Part shown: positions 49,431-61,404 of the stretch, piece by piece
Layout of the letters: each line of letters begins with the position of its first letter
Numbering within the stretch: the first letter of the stretch is position 1
DNA from: Cercis canadensis
Taxonomy: Eukaryota; Streptophyta; Magnoliopsida; Fabales; Fabaceae
NCBI GenBank assembly: GCA_003255065.1
Contig: QAOA01006868.1
Coordinates: 74,704-138,703, forward strand
Direction: 5' to 3'
Length of the DNA: 64,000 bases
Notes under the pieces: generated by a model
Told to the model about the DNA's origin: nothing
The model's database searches: none
Seen by the model: the letters and a program-made list of their open reading frames with translations, nothing else
Made by a program: the position numbers and the translations under genes

Positions 49431-51364
49431 TGTTAAGTGGTCCGTTCATGTCTTGATATTGTTGTGGTCCTTGTTCCATATTCCAACCAAGCTTAATTGG
49501 CTCGTTCTGTTATTCTCATAGATATATGTTCTAGTATGTGCAAGTTCTTTTTGCATCATGAAAAATTGAAACAAGCTGAACCCAGAAGTAGAATGGACCC
49601 CTTATAACCTTTTTCATATGAGAAATGAAGTCAAAGGATGCAGTCAAAGTTTAGGTGTTGCCTTGTACGTAAATGTGTAAGAGGTGTGCAGAAAATGTAA
49701 CTTTGTGATCATACACCAACAGTTACTCGTCTTTTCAGTAACAGCCTGGAGATAAGCAAAGCTTCTGGGTACAATGAATTTTCTAATATTTTAAAAGATA
49801 ATAGATTGTCTTTTTTATTTTTTAGTCTCATCAATAATTATTATGGAGGTAATTATAAAAAATTTATGGGAGCAAAGTGTAATTTTATAATACTTTTATT
49901 TAAAAAAACAAATCTGGACGTAGATACGCCAATGAATTCCTAGTGCTTCATATATGCTTTTGCACATATGTATGCACGTACGTATTTATATTTGTATATT
50001 CATTGAAACCTTAGAAGCACCGAAACGTGAAAAAAAATGCACGTACTTTTGGGGATGGGGGCAAAATGTGAAACGCATACCATACAAATGAAATGCAAAA
50101 AAATCATTTTTTTTTCTTATATTTCCGTTTCAAAACACTGAGTTTTGTCAACAAAAATGCGGGCAAAACGTTTAAAGGAGAGCCGGCCATTTTGGGACGA
50201 CGTTGTTCAAGGGACTGGTCATTGGACTAAGTGGAACGATGCCGTTTTGATGGGGCCCGTCAATGGACTAAGTGGAATGACGCCATTTCGTGAAGCTGTG
50301 GCATGTGCAGGTGTGGAAAATGACGCCGTTTTGCCTTGTGCCCCAATTCTCTCCCCCAACCTACATTCAAATAAGAATTTAGGGCTTTTCTTCACCATTT
50401 TCACCCCATTTTAACCTCTAGCTCCTCTTTATACTTAATACTTGTTAATTGTTATTTATTTGCTAAGGATTAATAGTTGATATTTTTTAATGTTTGAAAA
50501 TTTTAAAATTGTTCATTCTATTATATATATATATGTAGGGTACACATATTCTTTTTTTAAAAAAAATTGCCATATTGACGTTTCGTATCTGTACTGAGTA
50601 TAAAACGCGTACCCGTACCCATGTAACATAGATTGAACCAATTTTTAATAAAGTGAACCCACATATAAAAGAGTATAAGAGGATCCAAAATCATAGACTT
50701 TTTTTTTATAAAGAGGAGAAAACGTACGTGGTTATCATTTAGGTCTTAATCATTATATAATAATAATAATAATAATACAGTATATAATATAGTCGGCATT
50801 TTCTACTTTCGTGTGGAAGCCAAGTGTCCACGGTATATATATATAATCTCGTAAGTACACTATTTGTGCCAAAGGTCTTATATTAATCTCCACTTTCGTG
50901 TGGAAGCCACGATGCTGCCCATGCATGCCATCACTAAATTATTCAATGAACCATCACTTTTTCCAAAGAAAAAGAAGGGTGTAAACCCTAAAAGCAATGC
51001 CAGGATTGAAGATGGTTTTTGCTTTCCTGCCCCCTTAACTCTGCTCTGCAAGAGAATATGGTGTGCTTAGAAAAATAGAAAAGATAAAAGAAAGTGGGGA
51101 AAAAAGGACAAGAAAGATGATGTAAATCGTCTAAATACTTTATTATTGTGCACAATGGTTTGTTAGGTTTGATGGTTTACTCTGTTTTTTAAATCATATT
51201 TGGCGTATGTACAATCTTACACTGAGCACAATACATTATTTCACTTTCTTTTAGTTTTCTAGAAACCCAATTAGTATATTCAAATAAACGATAGTTGAAT
51301 GAAATGCTTCAAATATAAATTCTCAATTATTACTAATTAAGAGTCTTCTATACATGAATTTTAT

Positions 51365-51735
51365 GAGTAAAATCCCTTTTTGGTCCTTGAAAAATTCAAC
51401 GATTGACAAGTTAGTCCCCAAAAAATGTTCGCTGACAATTTCATCCTCAAATTATGGTTCTATACAATAAATTAGTCTTCGAATTATGTTCATTGATAAT
51501 TTCGTCCTCGAATTATGGTTCCGTATGACAAATTAGTCCTCAGTTGAGGACTAATTCGAGGACTAATTTGTTGTATGAAATCATAATTCGAGGACTAAAT
51601 TGTCAGCGAACATAATTCGAGGACTAATTTGTCGTATAGAACCATAATTCGAGGACAAAATTGTCAGTGAACATTTTTTGGGGACTAACTTGTCAATCGC
51701 TGAATTTTTCAGAGACTAAAAAGGAGTTTAACTCT
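51365..51735. mobile_element. near-perfect foldback MITE, about 370 bp
   Basis: GAGTAAAATCCCTTTTTGGT at the left matches the inverse of ACTAAAAAGGAGTTTAACTC at the right. The arms pair almost continuously to a centre at AGTCCTCAGTTGAGGACTAA (about 51535-51555). Within each arm the word AATTCGAGGACTAA, or its inverse, is itself repeated three times. Confidence 0.88.
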
Positions 51736-52149
51736 TTTATTTACCTTCTATAGCTCTTCAGAGAAAAGGAAAATAGTCCAATTAATTTCTCAATATCTTA
51801 TTAAATTTGTAGGAAAAATTCAATGCTTTAATGATTATTATAAGTAGCAAGTTCAGAGATCATGAGAAGCAATATTTCCCCTTATATGTACGTGTTGCAA
51901 TANAAAATTGTCAGCGAACATTTTTTGAGGACTAACTTGTCAATCGCTGAATTTTTCAGAGACTAAAAAGGAGTTTAACTCTTTTATTTACCTTCTATAG
52001 CTCTTCAGAGAAAAGGAAAATAGTCCAATTAATTTCTCAATATCTTATTAAATTTGTAGGAAAAATTCAATGCTTTAATGATTATTATAAGTAGCAAGTT
52101 CAGAGATCATGAGAAGCAATATTTCCCCTTATATGTACGTGTTGCAATA
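51657..52149. repeat. 246-bp direct duplication around an N (assembly join)
   Basis: 51657-51902 and 51904-52149 are near-identical copies split by the N at 51903. They include the right end of the foldback element. Confidence 0.9.
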
Positions 52150-52624
52150 TTTCTGAAAATTATTCTTATTTCTGAGAAAGCAAAGTGTTCATGCTTTTGG
52201 ACGTTTTTGGTAGCTCTCAGTGTTTGTAGGAAGTTTTACTAACTAGTTTTAGCAGAGTTAGGAGAGAAACCAAGATTTCATAAGAAATTTGTATGGCCCA
52301 TAAACATATAAAGATTATATAAAGTGCTGGGAACTACTATCTTTAACATCAAACTTTTATCAGTCAAACTTAAATCAAGCAACATATTTAGGCAAGCAAT
52401 CCTGAAAATTATAATTTTCGGGCGGCTAATTGGCTGTAGTGTATATGTAATTTGCTGCCATTTGGTGTGTTCTGTTGGTGTGTAATGCAAGAATCTTTAC
52501 AATACCATTTATTTGGTTTTGGACGTCCTTGAACAATTTTCTAGAGCCTATTCTTCAAAAGTATTAATTTAAGTGGACATGTACATCATTTTAAGTTCAA
52601 GATATATAGGAGCCTGTTGTTCTT

Positions 52625-53425
52625 TAGGGTTTATCTTGGATGTGTTTGTATGAGATATTTGTAGAGTGTAATGTATTTTTAAAATGTATTTAAAATACTA
52701 ATTTTCAATTATTTTGTTTGGATAATTTGTGAAGGTTTTTAAAATTTTAGTATACTTTTTTTTAGTGACTTTTAAAATTTCAATATAGTATATTTCAAAT
52801 TCACTCTAGATAAAGTGAATTTCAAATTCACTTTCTAGTCTATCTTTTTCTCCCCTTACCCCCTCCTTGATACCTCTCCTCTCCCTCCCACCCCATCCCC
52901 CGATACCTTGATCATCTTCCTCTTGTTCACCATTCTAGCACTCCTCCAACCACCGCCGTCATCAATCACCAGCATCGCACCACCAACGCAAACAACTCTT
53001 GCTTCATATTCCTCCTTTCATCAAGCATATATAAAAATGGTCAAACTCCCAACTCATTCTACAATAATGGAATGAAACTTTTGTCAACTACTAGCAACTT
53101 AAGAAGCAGATAAAAATAATAAAGCAAGTAAGAATTCCCAAATAAGAGAATCAAGCTTGCTGCATATTTCAACAATGGCAACAAGTTGATTCAGTGAGTT
53201 TGTTGCAAGTTAACTTATTGAGTTTGCTAATAGTAAGTCTGTGGTGAGTTGACTCAGTGAATTTATAGCAAGTTGACTCAATGTGTTTCTTTTTTTGGGT
53301 AAATTCCTCTTTTATAATAAAATATATACAAACAAAGTATTTTACCAATTCAAGTATTTGAAATATTATATTTTAAACTATTATGAATTTTAAAAATACC
53401 CCATTCAAACACAACTTTAATATCA
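52625..53425. mobile_element. non-autonomous DNA transposon, about 800 bp (TGTGTTTG ends)
   Basis: The left end TTGGATGTGTTTGTATGAG and the inverse of the right end (GTTGTGTTTGAATGGGG) match imperfectly. Flanking arms rich in TTTAAAATAC words are also inverted (52670-52740 with 53330-53400). The interior (52850-53290) is less AT-rich and shows repeated AGTTGACTCA(G/A)TG words, with no transposase. Confidence 0.5.
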
Positions 53426-55080
53426 TGTTTGTTTTACATTTGTGACTTAACGACGCTCTTTCCACAATGAATTTAATAATAATACTGATACGTGCATGCT
53501 CATATATATGTTGACATTATGACCTCATTATTTTATAATTTTTTTTAGCCTTTTGGGCCACTACCCGTAGCTCATGCTATTTAGTAGAATACAAAAGCAA
53601 AGACATACATAATTCAATTAATTAAACAAATTAATTCTGCCATTAGTCATGACAATTATATATATTACCTCCACTTAAACGACAGATTGCCATAATTTTT
53701 TGCTTTCCAATCCCTTTTTTTTTTGTGTCAAATTACTATTGAAGCACTTATCTTCTTTTTAATTAGACTAACTACGGATTATATGAGAAAATGTCACTTT
53801 CTCCATTTTAATTATATACTAGTTGTAAATTCATGTAATGCACGTGCAACTAATTAAATAGAGAAAATAGACTCGTAAAGATAGAGAAAATAAATAGAAA
53901 AAGCAGTAGAAAAGAAAAAACGAGTAAAATGACTATAAATAACTTTATTCACAGAGAAAAAACTTTCTTTTAAGTATATATAGAGATATTTGTGATGTGT
54001 CATCTCAAACGTTTTATATATACCATATACGTGTGTTTAACGATGTTTAGAGATAATCTTTTGAGTTCGGTTTTATTCGTTAAAGAATTAAATATGCGAT
54101 CTCCATCTAATGCCTCTTTTAACATTGGCCACAAAGATTCTTATTTCTTAATTCAAGGTATCTTTACATGGGTGCTCATCAAACGCAATTGCATTGTAAG
54201 ATATGTTATAATGATTATTTTTTCAGAAAAATTGTAAGATTCCTTAACTTTCAATTTTGACAATTAAATTCCCTTTAGCTTTGAAAATTGTCTCAATAGC
54301 TACTTTGTGTTCATATACAATAATCCCCATTACGAAAAGCATGAAATTTTTCCCACCATATAAAGTGCCCCTAGCAATAAAATTTTTATCTTGGATTAGC
54401 ACAATTATTTACGAGAGTTTAGCGAATCAAATTGATTGATGATTAGAGTTGCATTGATTTAGACTCTTTTTCCTTGCTTGTGCTTAATTATAACCACTTT
54501 GATGTGACTTGATCTGGTGGTGTATGTATACGATAAGAGATAATGCTCACTAAAACAAATTTATCACTTTGCCTTTTCTGCTCCATTAACACTATAACTC
54601 TTTAACTAGTTACCGAATCTTTGAATTAAACAATCATGCTTTGAGTTGATATTTTCTGACCACATTTTTTCCAATTACATTTCATTAGATATATTCGTCT
54701 ATAAGTTTTAACAAAAGATAGTGATGGTTGAGAGCTAGAAAACAAAGAAAGATAGTGATGCTTATTTCCTTAATTTAACTCATCCATTTTGAAGCTCATG
54801 AATGGCATTCCCACCTGAGAACTCATGGTTAATTTATCTACTTTCTATACTTTTATGATGGAACTAAGTTATCTGCTCTGTTATTACTTATTACTTAATG
54901 GACCTGCCACTGAGCATTGCTACATAGTGATGGAATACATTTTCGACTGGTATTACTTAATTATATCTTGCATTCGGATAATTATTGTGAATTTAATTAG
55001 TGAATTAAAATTGATGTTTCAAGTTATACTCATTTAGACATCTATTTATTCGTGAGTAGTGTTATTTGTACCATTGTAAA

Positions 55081-55801
55081 TATATATACATATTTGTGTC
55101 AACTGGGTTGTAGATCAATTAGTCATATGACTTTTTTTACAAGAAAAGGGTCTTAATGTTCATGGTCTCTCATTGACAAAATGAGGATTTCAAAGTATTC
55201 TTCCACATAAAGCTACAGCTGTAAATGCTTTGATAGTGACACAACGGGACCCCTAAAGTAGAACTGGCTCACCCTCAATTTAGTAAGTTTGGCTACATAC
55301 ATTCGTTATACTTGCCACGTAGTCATAAATTTAATTGGACCCGCCTTTATATATATATTATAACTCAATTTTCTCTCAACTAATCAATCGATCTCTGAAT
55401 TAAACAAATAACTATACTGTGTCCCAAACCAGTACAAAGANTGTATATACATATTTGTGTCAACTGGGTTGTAGATCAATTAGTCATATGACTTTTCTTA
55501 CAAGAAAAGGGTCTTAATGTTCATGGCCTCTCATTGACAAAATGAGGATTTCAAAGTATTCTTCCACATAAAGCTACAGCTGTAAGTGCTTTGATAGTGA
55601 CACAACGGGACCCCTAAAGCAGAACTGGCTCACCCTCAATTTAGTAAGTTTGGCTACATACATTCGTTATACTTGCCACGTAGTCATAAATTTAATTGGA
55701 CCCGCCTTTATATATATATTATAACTCAATTTTCTCTCAACTAATCAATCGATCTCTGAATTAAACAAATAACTATACTGTGTCCCAAACCAGTACAAAG
55801 A
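55081..55801. repeat. 360-bp direct duplication around an N (assembly join)
   Basis: 55081-55440 and 55442-55801 are near-identical, split by the N at 55441. A few single-base differences are seen (for example CATGGTCTC and CATGGCCTC). Confidence 0.92.
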
Positions 55802-56560
55802 CAATTTTTTCTTGTGACAATGTTTATAAGCATCCCAATATCTTCCTAGCAAATCCCTTTATGGAAGAACTATATTTAGAATTTATACGCAAAAACATCA
55901 TATTTGCAAAGAAACTTTCCAAGCAGAAGTACTACAATATAAGATATTAGTTTGAACTTTGAACCTTTGTTTTCTTCTTCTATTTTTCATGAAAAGAAAA
56001 CATAAAAAAGCAAGTAATGCTGATTTTTCTCAATTGTCGGCCACAATCTCTGGTGATTTCTTGTGGAAGTGGGGATGGTCCTTATATATTATTATGGAGC
56101 CTAGGTATGTGTTTCAGAAAAAAATTCAAGAACATGCTTATTGCTTAATATACTACTTGTAATTTTGGAAACAAGAATCAATAATGAGTCATAGCTTTAA
56201 ATATTTGATTGTACTCTTGTTGCAGATGGTGCAAAACTCACTTTGTACAATAGCATTAGTTGATATGACTGGGAAGGAAACCTGTCCCGTCTAGTCCCAC
56301 TTCCACTAGTGACTTGGGGATGATATTGATATGGGCTCAAGAGTGAATAAATGTTGTTGGTAATGGTAATGGTGATGGTGATCATCATATATCAAGTGGG
56401 TTTGTGTGGAAAAACTGTTTTTATTGCATACAAAGTAGTACATGTTGGCTTCCATAACCACATAAATTCATGACTGAGAGCAGTCACAACAATGAGAAAT
56501 GATATTTGCACGATAGGTGCAGCAGGTGAAGAGAATTTGAGACGTACAGAAAAAGTTTAA
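55800..56560. repeat. segmental duplication, left copy
   Basis: This segment aligns in the same order with 57170-57810. Shared words are TGGAAGAACTA, CATATTTG(C/T)AAAGAAACTTTC, GATGGTGCAA/CATGGTGCAA, GTCCCACTTC, GAATAAATGTTGTT, GCTTCCATAACCA and AATGAGAAATGATATTTGCAC. No coding frame is maintained. Confidence 0.8.
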
Positions 56561-57169
56561 CTAAGTTGTATTAAAATTTAAACGAGTTTAGTTAAATTTA
56601 GATGGATGTTATAAATGAAGAAATCTGCAATATTATTTTATCAGAAGATGATAATTTCATTCCATAAAATGGAAGGATACAAGAGTTAGCTAAGAGAACA
56701 ACACAAAAACAAAGCTAACTGACATGACATGAGAACTCCCAATTAAGAGCACAACCAGAGATCCTCTGAACCTGAGAATGAATCCACCATGCACCACTTG
56801 AAGCTTGGTTAAGAACATTAGAGCTAAGCATTAATGGACAGCCCAACAATACTTGCAAGGCTAAACTACTACATACTGTAGTCCATATATGTATTTTGAT
56901 TTAGGTTTCAATTTATAGTCCCTGAATAGCGTTCAATTATGTCAATCTCGTTTCTGCATTATCTCACAAGGGCTAATATATATAGTAACGAAGGGACTAC
57001 ATACGTTGTGAGAAAATATAGAGACTAAACTAAAACTTGAAAGTTCTAAATACTAAAATGAGACTTGAAACAAATTGACTAAATAAGATCCACTGGTAAA
57101 TGTGCCGTGCACTGATTAAACTGGTAAAAGGACCCACAATTTTTCAATTTTTTGGTGGGTGGGTAAGAA

Positions 57170-57810
57170 TGTTATAAAGCACAGTATCTTACCAGGAAAT
57201 CTATTTGTGGAAGAACTACTTAGATGTTAATACGCAACAAAATCATATTTGTAAAGAAACTTTCTGAGCTGAAGTACTATGTACAATATAGACTCAGGTA
57301 ACTATACCTTTATTTTCTTTCTTCATTTCGCAATAGAAAACATAAAGCAGATAATGCTGATTAATTATACTCCATTGTCAGCCACAAGCATGGTTATACT
57401 CATTACTCTTTGGTGGTCAAAAGAAAAAAAAAAAACTCTCTCTTAATTATTTGATAGTGATATTGTTGCACATGGTGCAATATATAGCGTAGAACCAGAA
57501 TGATAATGGTGATTTAGTCGATTTGACTGTGGATCAAAACGGTAGGTTTAGTCCCACTTCTTCTATTAACTTTAGGAAAACGTGGCTTGAATAAATGTTG
57601 TTAGTGATCATCAATAAATGGGATTGGTGGGAAAAACTATTTTTGGTCTCCAATATTGCTTTCGACAAGACATTTACAAAGTACCAAGTACAAGGTACAT
57701 GCTGCTTCCATAACCATAGAAATGCACGGGTGAGAGCTGACACAGGAATGAGAAATGATATTTGCACATTAAGTGCTGTAAGAGGTGTAAAGAATATGGG
57801 TCAAATCTAA
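57170..57810. repeat. segmental duplication, right copy
   Basis: Diverged same-orientation copy of 55800-56560 (see that entry). The two are separated by unrelated AT-rich sequence at about 56570-57160. Blocks of 15-20 identical bases persist between diverged stretches. Confidence 0.8.
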
Positions 57811-58153
57811 CAAAAGTTTAAGTAAGTTTAGTAACATGTACATAGATGTAGATGGTCTGAATACAATTCCACAACAATTAATGGAAATCCCAGTTTGTAA
57901 TTGTAATTACATAGAACAATAGCTTTGTGCAACTTTGACACTCGCAAGTATAAACTAAGTATACAAAATTTTTCATATGAACCAGACACAACTCTGAATA
58001 GTCATGCAAGAATTTCTCTATCACTTACACAACTCTGCATTTTTAAAGGTGCTCAAACATATTTAGAAGCTTCTAATAATTAATTAAGCTCCCCCTTCTC
58101 TCTTTCTCTGATATACTTGATCTCATATTAATTTAAAGCCAGAGTTTGATAAA

Positions 58154-61100
58154 TTAAGAAGTTACTTTGCAGCTGCTTTTGAATTCTAGGGTTCTATGTT
58201 TCTTATCATAAGCCTTGTGGAGGAGCACCAAACATTGAGCTTGGTGATGGAACTTGTGGTTTATAAGGTTTGGAACCACTCTGAAATTTGAGCTAAGCCT
58301 CACTCGTATCACTAGAGGCAATCCTCTTCCTGAATCTAGCATATCCTGCATGCTTCTTCCTGCACCATACATGGGCTTATTCTTCGTTCCCACATGTAAA
58401 GGAAATACTGTGGAACCACTCTCAGCATAGAGTTTAGGCCCCTGCAACTTTGAATTTATGATCACAGATATGTTTCATATAAAATAAAATAAAATAAAAT
58501 AAAGTTAAGCAAAAGACGATTAGGGGCAAAGTTGAGATCTCAACCATTTATATGTAAACTTTTTTATTTTTTTGAGTAAAATACATTTTTCGTCATTGAA
58601 TTATTTCTTAAATGTCACTTTAGTCATTTATTTATTTTTAGTGTCACTTTAATCATCGAATAATCACATTATCCTCCAAATCAATCTGTAACACCAAAAA
58701 ATGATTACTTAAATGACTATTTGACAGATAAAGTGATTATTTGAGTACTAAAGTGACAAAAAATAAATTAATAACTAAAATGACATTTAAAAAATAATTC
58801 AAAAACGAAAATGATATTTACCTCTCTTTTTTTTAATGTCATTATACATATGGCACTATCTACATGACATGTCACATTTATTATTCACTTATTTATATTT
58901 TCATTAGAAAATTCACAAAAAAATTTCTTCTAATCTATTTTCAAGAAATAGGTTTTGATAGCATAAAACAAAATTGATCACAATTCTTTGTGTAAAGTAA
59001 AGAAAAAAAAAATTGTTGAAATTGATTGAGAATATAACACCTTATGTACTAAACTATACACTTACATGTGAAAATGCGAAGGGTAAGATCCCAAATGACA
59101 TTTCCGTTATTGGAGGACGAATATGAATACCAAAGACCTTGGATTTGTTCTCTATCACTAAATTCATGGAACAATTGCAGGTAAGTATCTTTGTTGTCAC
59201 GCCAGTTCTATCCACCCCTTCTCCTAGTTTAAATTCTCGAATTTTTGCGATCTGCAACAAATAATTAATATAAATTTAACTCAAAACCAATAGTATATGC
59301 CTATTATTTGTTTAATATATAATCAAATTAGAATTATATATTGTTACATATATTTTTTAATAAAACGAGTAAAAGAATGAAAAACAGAAAACTAAAATGC
59401 TAATATATAATACACAATTATCTATTATAAAAATGATTATAGTTGTAAATGGATCACACTTTGTCCATACTTGGATATTTTAATTGTGTTTTCTTACCAA
59501 GATATACTTGAATAACAATCTTATCTAAGAATGTGACATCTATGGGTTAGTGGATGTTATCATTTCGGTCATGCGCCAGTGGTTTCTCAAAGATACATGG
59601 TTTCACTATTTTTCTAGATGAGTTTAAATTTGATACATTTAAATTAAAAATAATAATAATTCAATATCGTCAATGTAAAATTATATACATTATCACTAAA
59701 CAGAAAGTGTTACATCATTAAAATAATTAAAAAAAATTACTAAAATAAAGTGTTGAAATAGAAAGATACATGGTTTCACTATTTTTTTAGATGAGTTTAA
59801 ATTTGATACATTTAAATTAAAAAAATAATAATTCATCGTCAATGTAAAATTATATACACTATCACTAAATAGAAAGTGTTACATCATTAAAATAATTAAA
59901 AAAAATTACTAAAATAAAGTGTTGAAATAGAAAGAACTTTTTATGACAAATAAAAAATTTCAGAATAATTTTTGAAATATACATTATCATACACTTAAAT
60001 ATGAATTTAAAATTCTATGCAGTCATGCTACCATATGTGTCTTCAGACACCGAAGTTTGTATTGCTATAAAGATGGACCTAGTTCACCCTTTGCCCATTA
60101 TATAGTGGCAGGCTGGCAGCCATAAAGTGAGCAGGTCTTTGCTACAGAAGAATAAGCTATGGCACTCAGTAGATAGGCCCATAGTTATACTTGGGCTCAT
60201 TATTGCTTCCATTCATTTTTTTTTTTTGTTTTCTGGAAAGCTACGGGGTGCCAAAAAACAAAAAGGAGCACTAGTTGACAGAAACAATTGCTCTTTCAGG
60301 AGCAAACCCCACAAAGTCCTCTCTCAACAACTCCCGAAGGCATGGGGTGAGGTTGAAAGAAGCTTCCATTCTTCTCATAGATAAGAGAGATAAAAGGGAA
60401 AAAAAAAAGAAGATAATGAGTGGTATAACGTTAGTTTTTTTATTGTTACATAGACAAGTAATTTATTATGTCAATACTAAACTATAAGGATCTATTAATA
60501 TATTTTATCCTATTTTCTTTGTGTGGCACTATTATTATTAGAGTATAACGATAGATACATAAACATTTTGCTATAACGTTTTACAATGTATATTATATGA
60601 TTGAATTTAAATTCATTTTATTCCACTTAAACTTCTTTTTATCTAATTAAAAATATAAAGTAGTAGTAGTAGCTAAAAGTAGTAAAAAAATTTAGAAAAT
60701 AGTATTATCTTTGTCTATTTAATTTCAATGGCTTCAAGTTTCTCCTACATGATGACCCATAACTTTCCCAAGTTTTAAAATTCTAACATTTTGAATCTTG
60801 AAAGAAACAATTTATAAAAGAAAGAGAAGATTTGTATAGTTTTAAAGAAGTGGCTAGGTACCTGAAGCTGCACCTTGGGTGAGGGAGGTTTTGTGGCAAT
60901 GTAGAAGACAAGCAAGGCAAGTGCGAAGCTCAACAAAACTCTCCAACTTATTTGGAGCCATATCCAAAGACAAGAATCATTCCTACGGTACGTGAAGTAC
61001 CTCTTCCACCCTCTTTTCCTATTCCCATAAAAATCAAACGAGTCATCATCTTCCTCATTATCATCATCATCATCATCATGATGCTTCCCATCAACTATAA

Positions 61101-61404
61101 TGAGACGGTTGATATCGCCGTTATCGGTGACCGTGCCGTCGTAGGAGATCTTTTTCTGGTGCAAGAAGGAGTGGGTGGAGCCCCGGGAGGAGGAGTAACG
61201 GGAGAGGGCGAAGCGGGAAGCATCCTCGTGGGTAGGGTTTGGCTGGTGGGTCTCGGATCGGTTCGGTGAGTGGAAGGCTGATTCGGCGTCGTTTTGAGTG
61301 GAGGGGCTTTGAACGTAGTAAGAGCATGGATAGGTTGTGTGGTATACTAGAGCCTCATGGTCTTCAACAACGTTGTGCATTGTGTTATGGGTATGGATGC
61401 CCAT
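58154..61404 (-). CDS. LEA_2/NHL-type single-pass membrane protein
   Basis: Three minus-strand coding exons, 60862-61404, 59066-59251 and 58154-58441, join in phase 0 and give 338 residues from the ATG at 61404. ATGs at 61431 and 61380 are also possible; the last gives 330 residues. The N-terminal cytosolic part has the family's YYVQSPST motif (about 29-36), a Ser-rich stretch, a poly-Asp/Glu run (about 110-121) and a basic patch. A membrane span follows at about 146-170 (LWIWLQISWRVLLSFALALL). The external part carries IREFKLGEGVDRTGVTT, LTCNCSMNLVIENKSK, FGIHIRPP, MSFG, then NKPMYGAGR, LPLVIRV and a CKVTS end, a LEA_2-type beta domain. Such proteins are unassigned or linked to NDR1/HIN1-like responses. 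The poly-acid run comes from a CAT repeat at about 61062-61083. Confidence 0.92.
58484..58503. repeat. (AAAAT)4 microsatellite in LEA_2 intron 2
   Basis: AAAATAAAATAAAATAAAAT lies in the intron between the second and third coding exons. Confidence 0.8.
58574..58832. mobile_element. foldback MITE, about 258 bp, family B, in LEA_2 intron 2
   Basis: The ends GAGTAAAATACATTTTTCGT and ACGAAAATGATATTTACCTC are inverted, and the arms pair inward (AAATGTCACTTTAGTC; ACTAAAATGACATTTAA). It is related to 46100-46345. Confidence 0.82.
59589..59934. repeat. 173-bp tandem duplication in LEA_2 intron 1
   Basis: 59589-59761 and 59762-59934 are close copies starting AAAGATACATGGTTTCACTA, with no N between them. 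The high identity makes it a recent natural duplication. Confidence 0.9.

Larger units (their letters stand above)
41865..58153. other. 16-kb gene-poor spacer
   Basis: No protein gene was recognised between the MATE and LEA_2 genes. The interval contains a diverged tandem duplication (42130-42530), several MITEs, a CT minisatellite, two N-flanked duplications and an old segmental duplication (55800-57810). The first few hundred bases are the MATE promoter and leader. A TATA-like start with a small hairpin lies near 46810-46921. Microsatellites of AT type occur near 43955, 46550 and 50520. Confidence 0.6.

Noticed and set aside
49204..49479. Minus-strand frame with a repetitive Arg/Glu-rich peptide
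   Set aside because: It is the translation of a CT minisatellite, with no start context, splice structure or family.
50145..50414. Plus-strand 89-codon frame with repeated GCCGTTTTG words
   Set aside because: It is internally repetitive, with no recognised domain, and is probably a decayed repeat.
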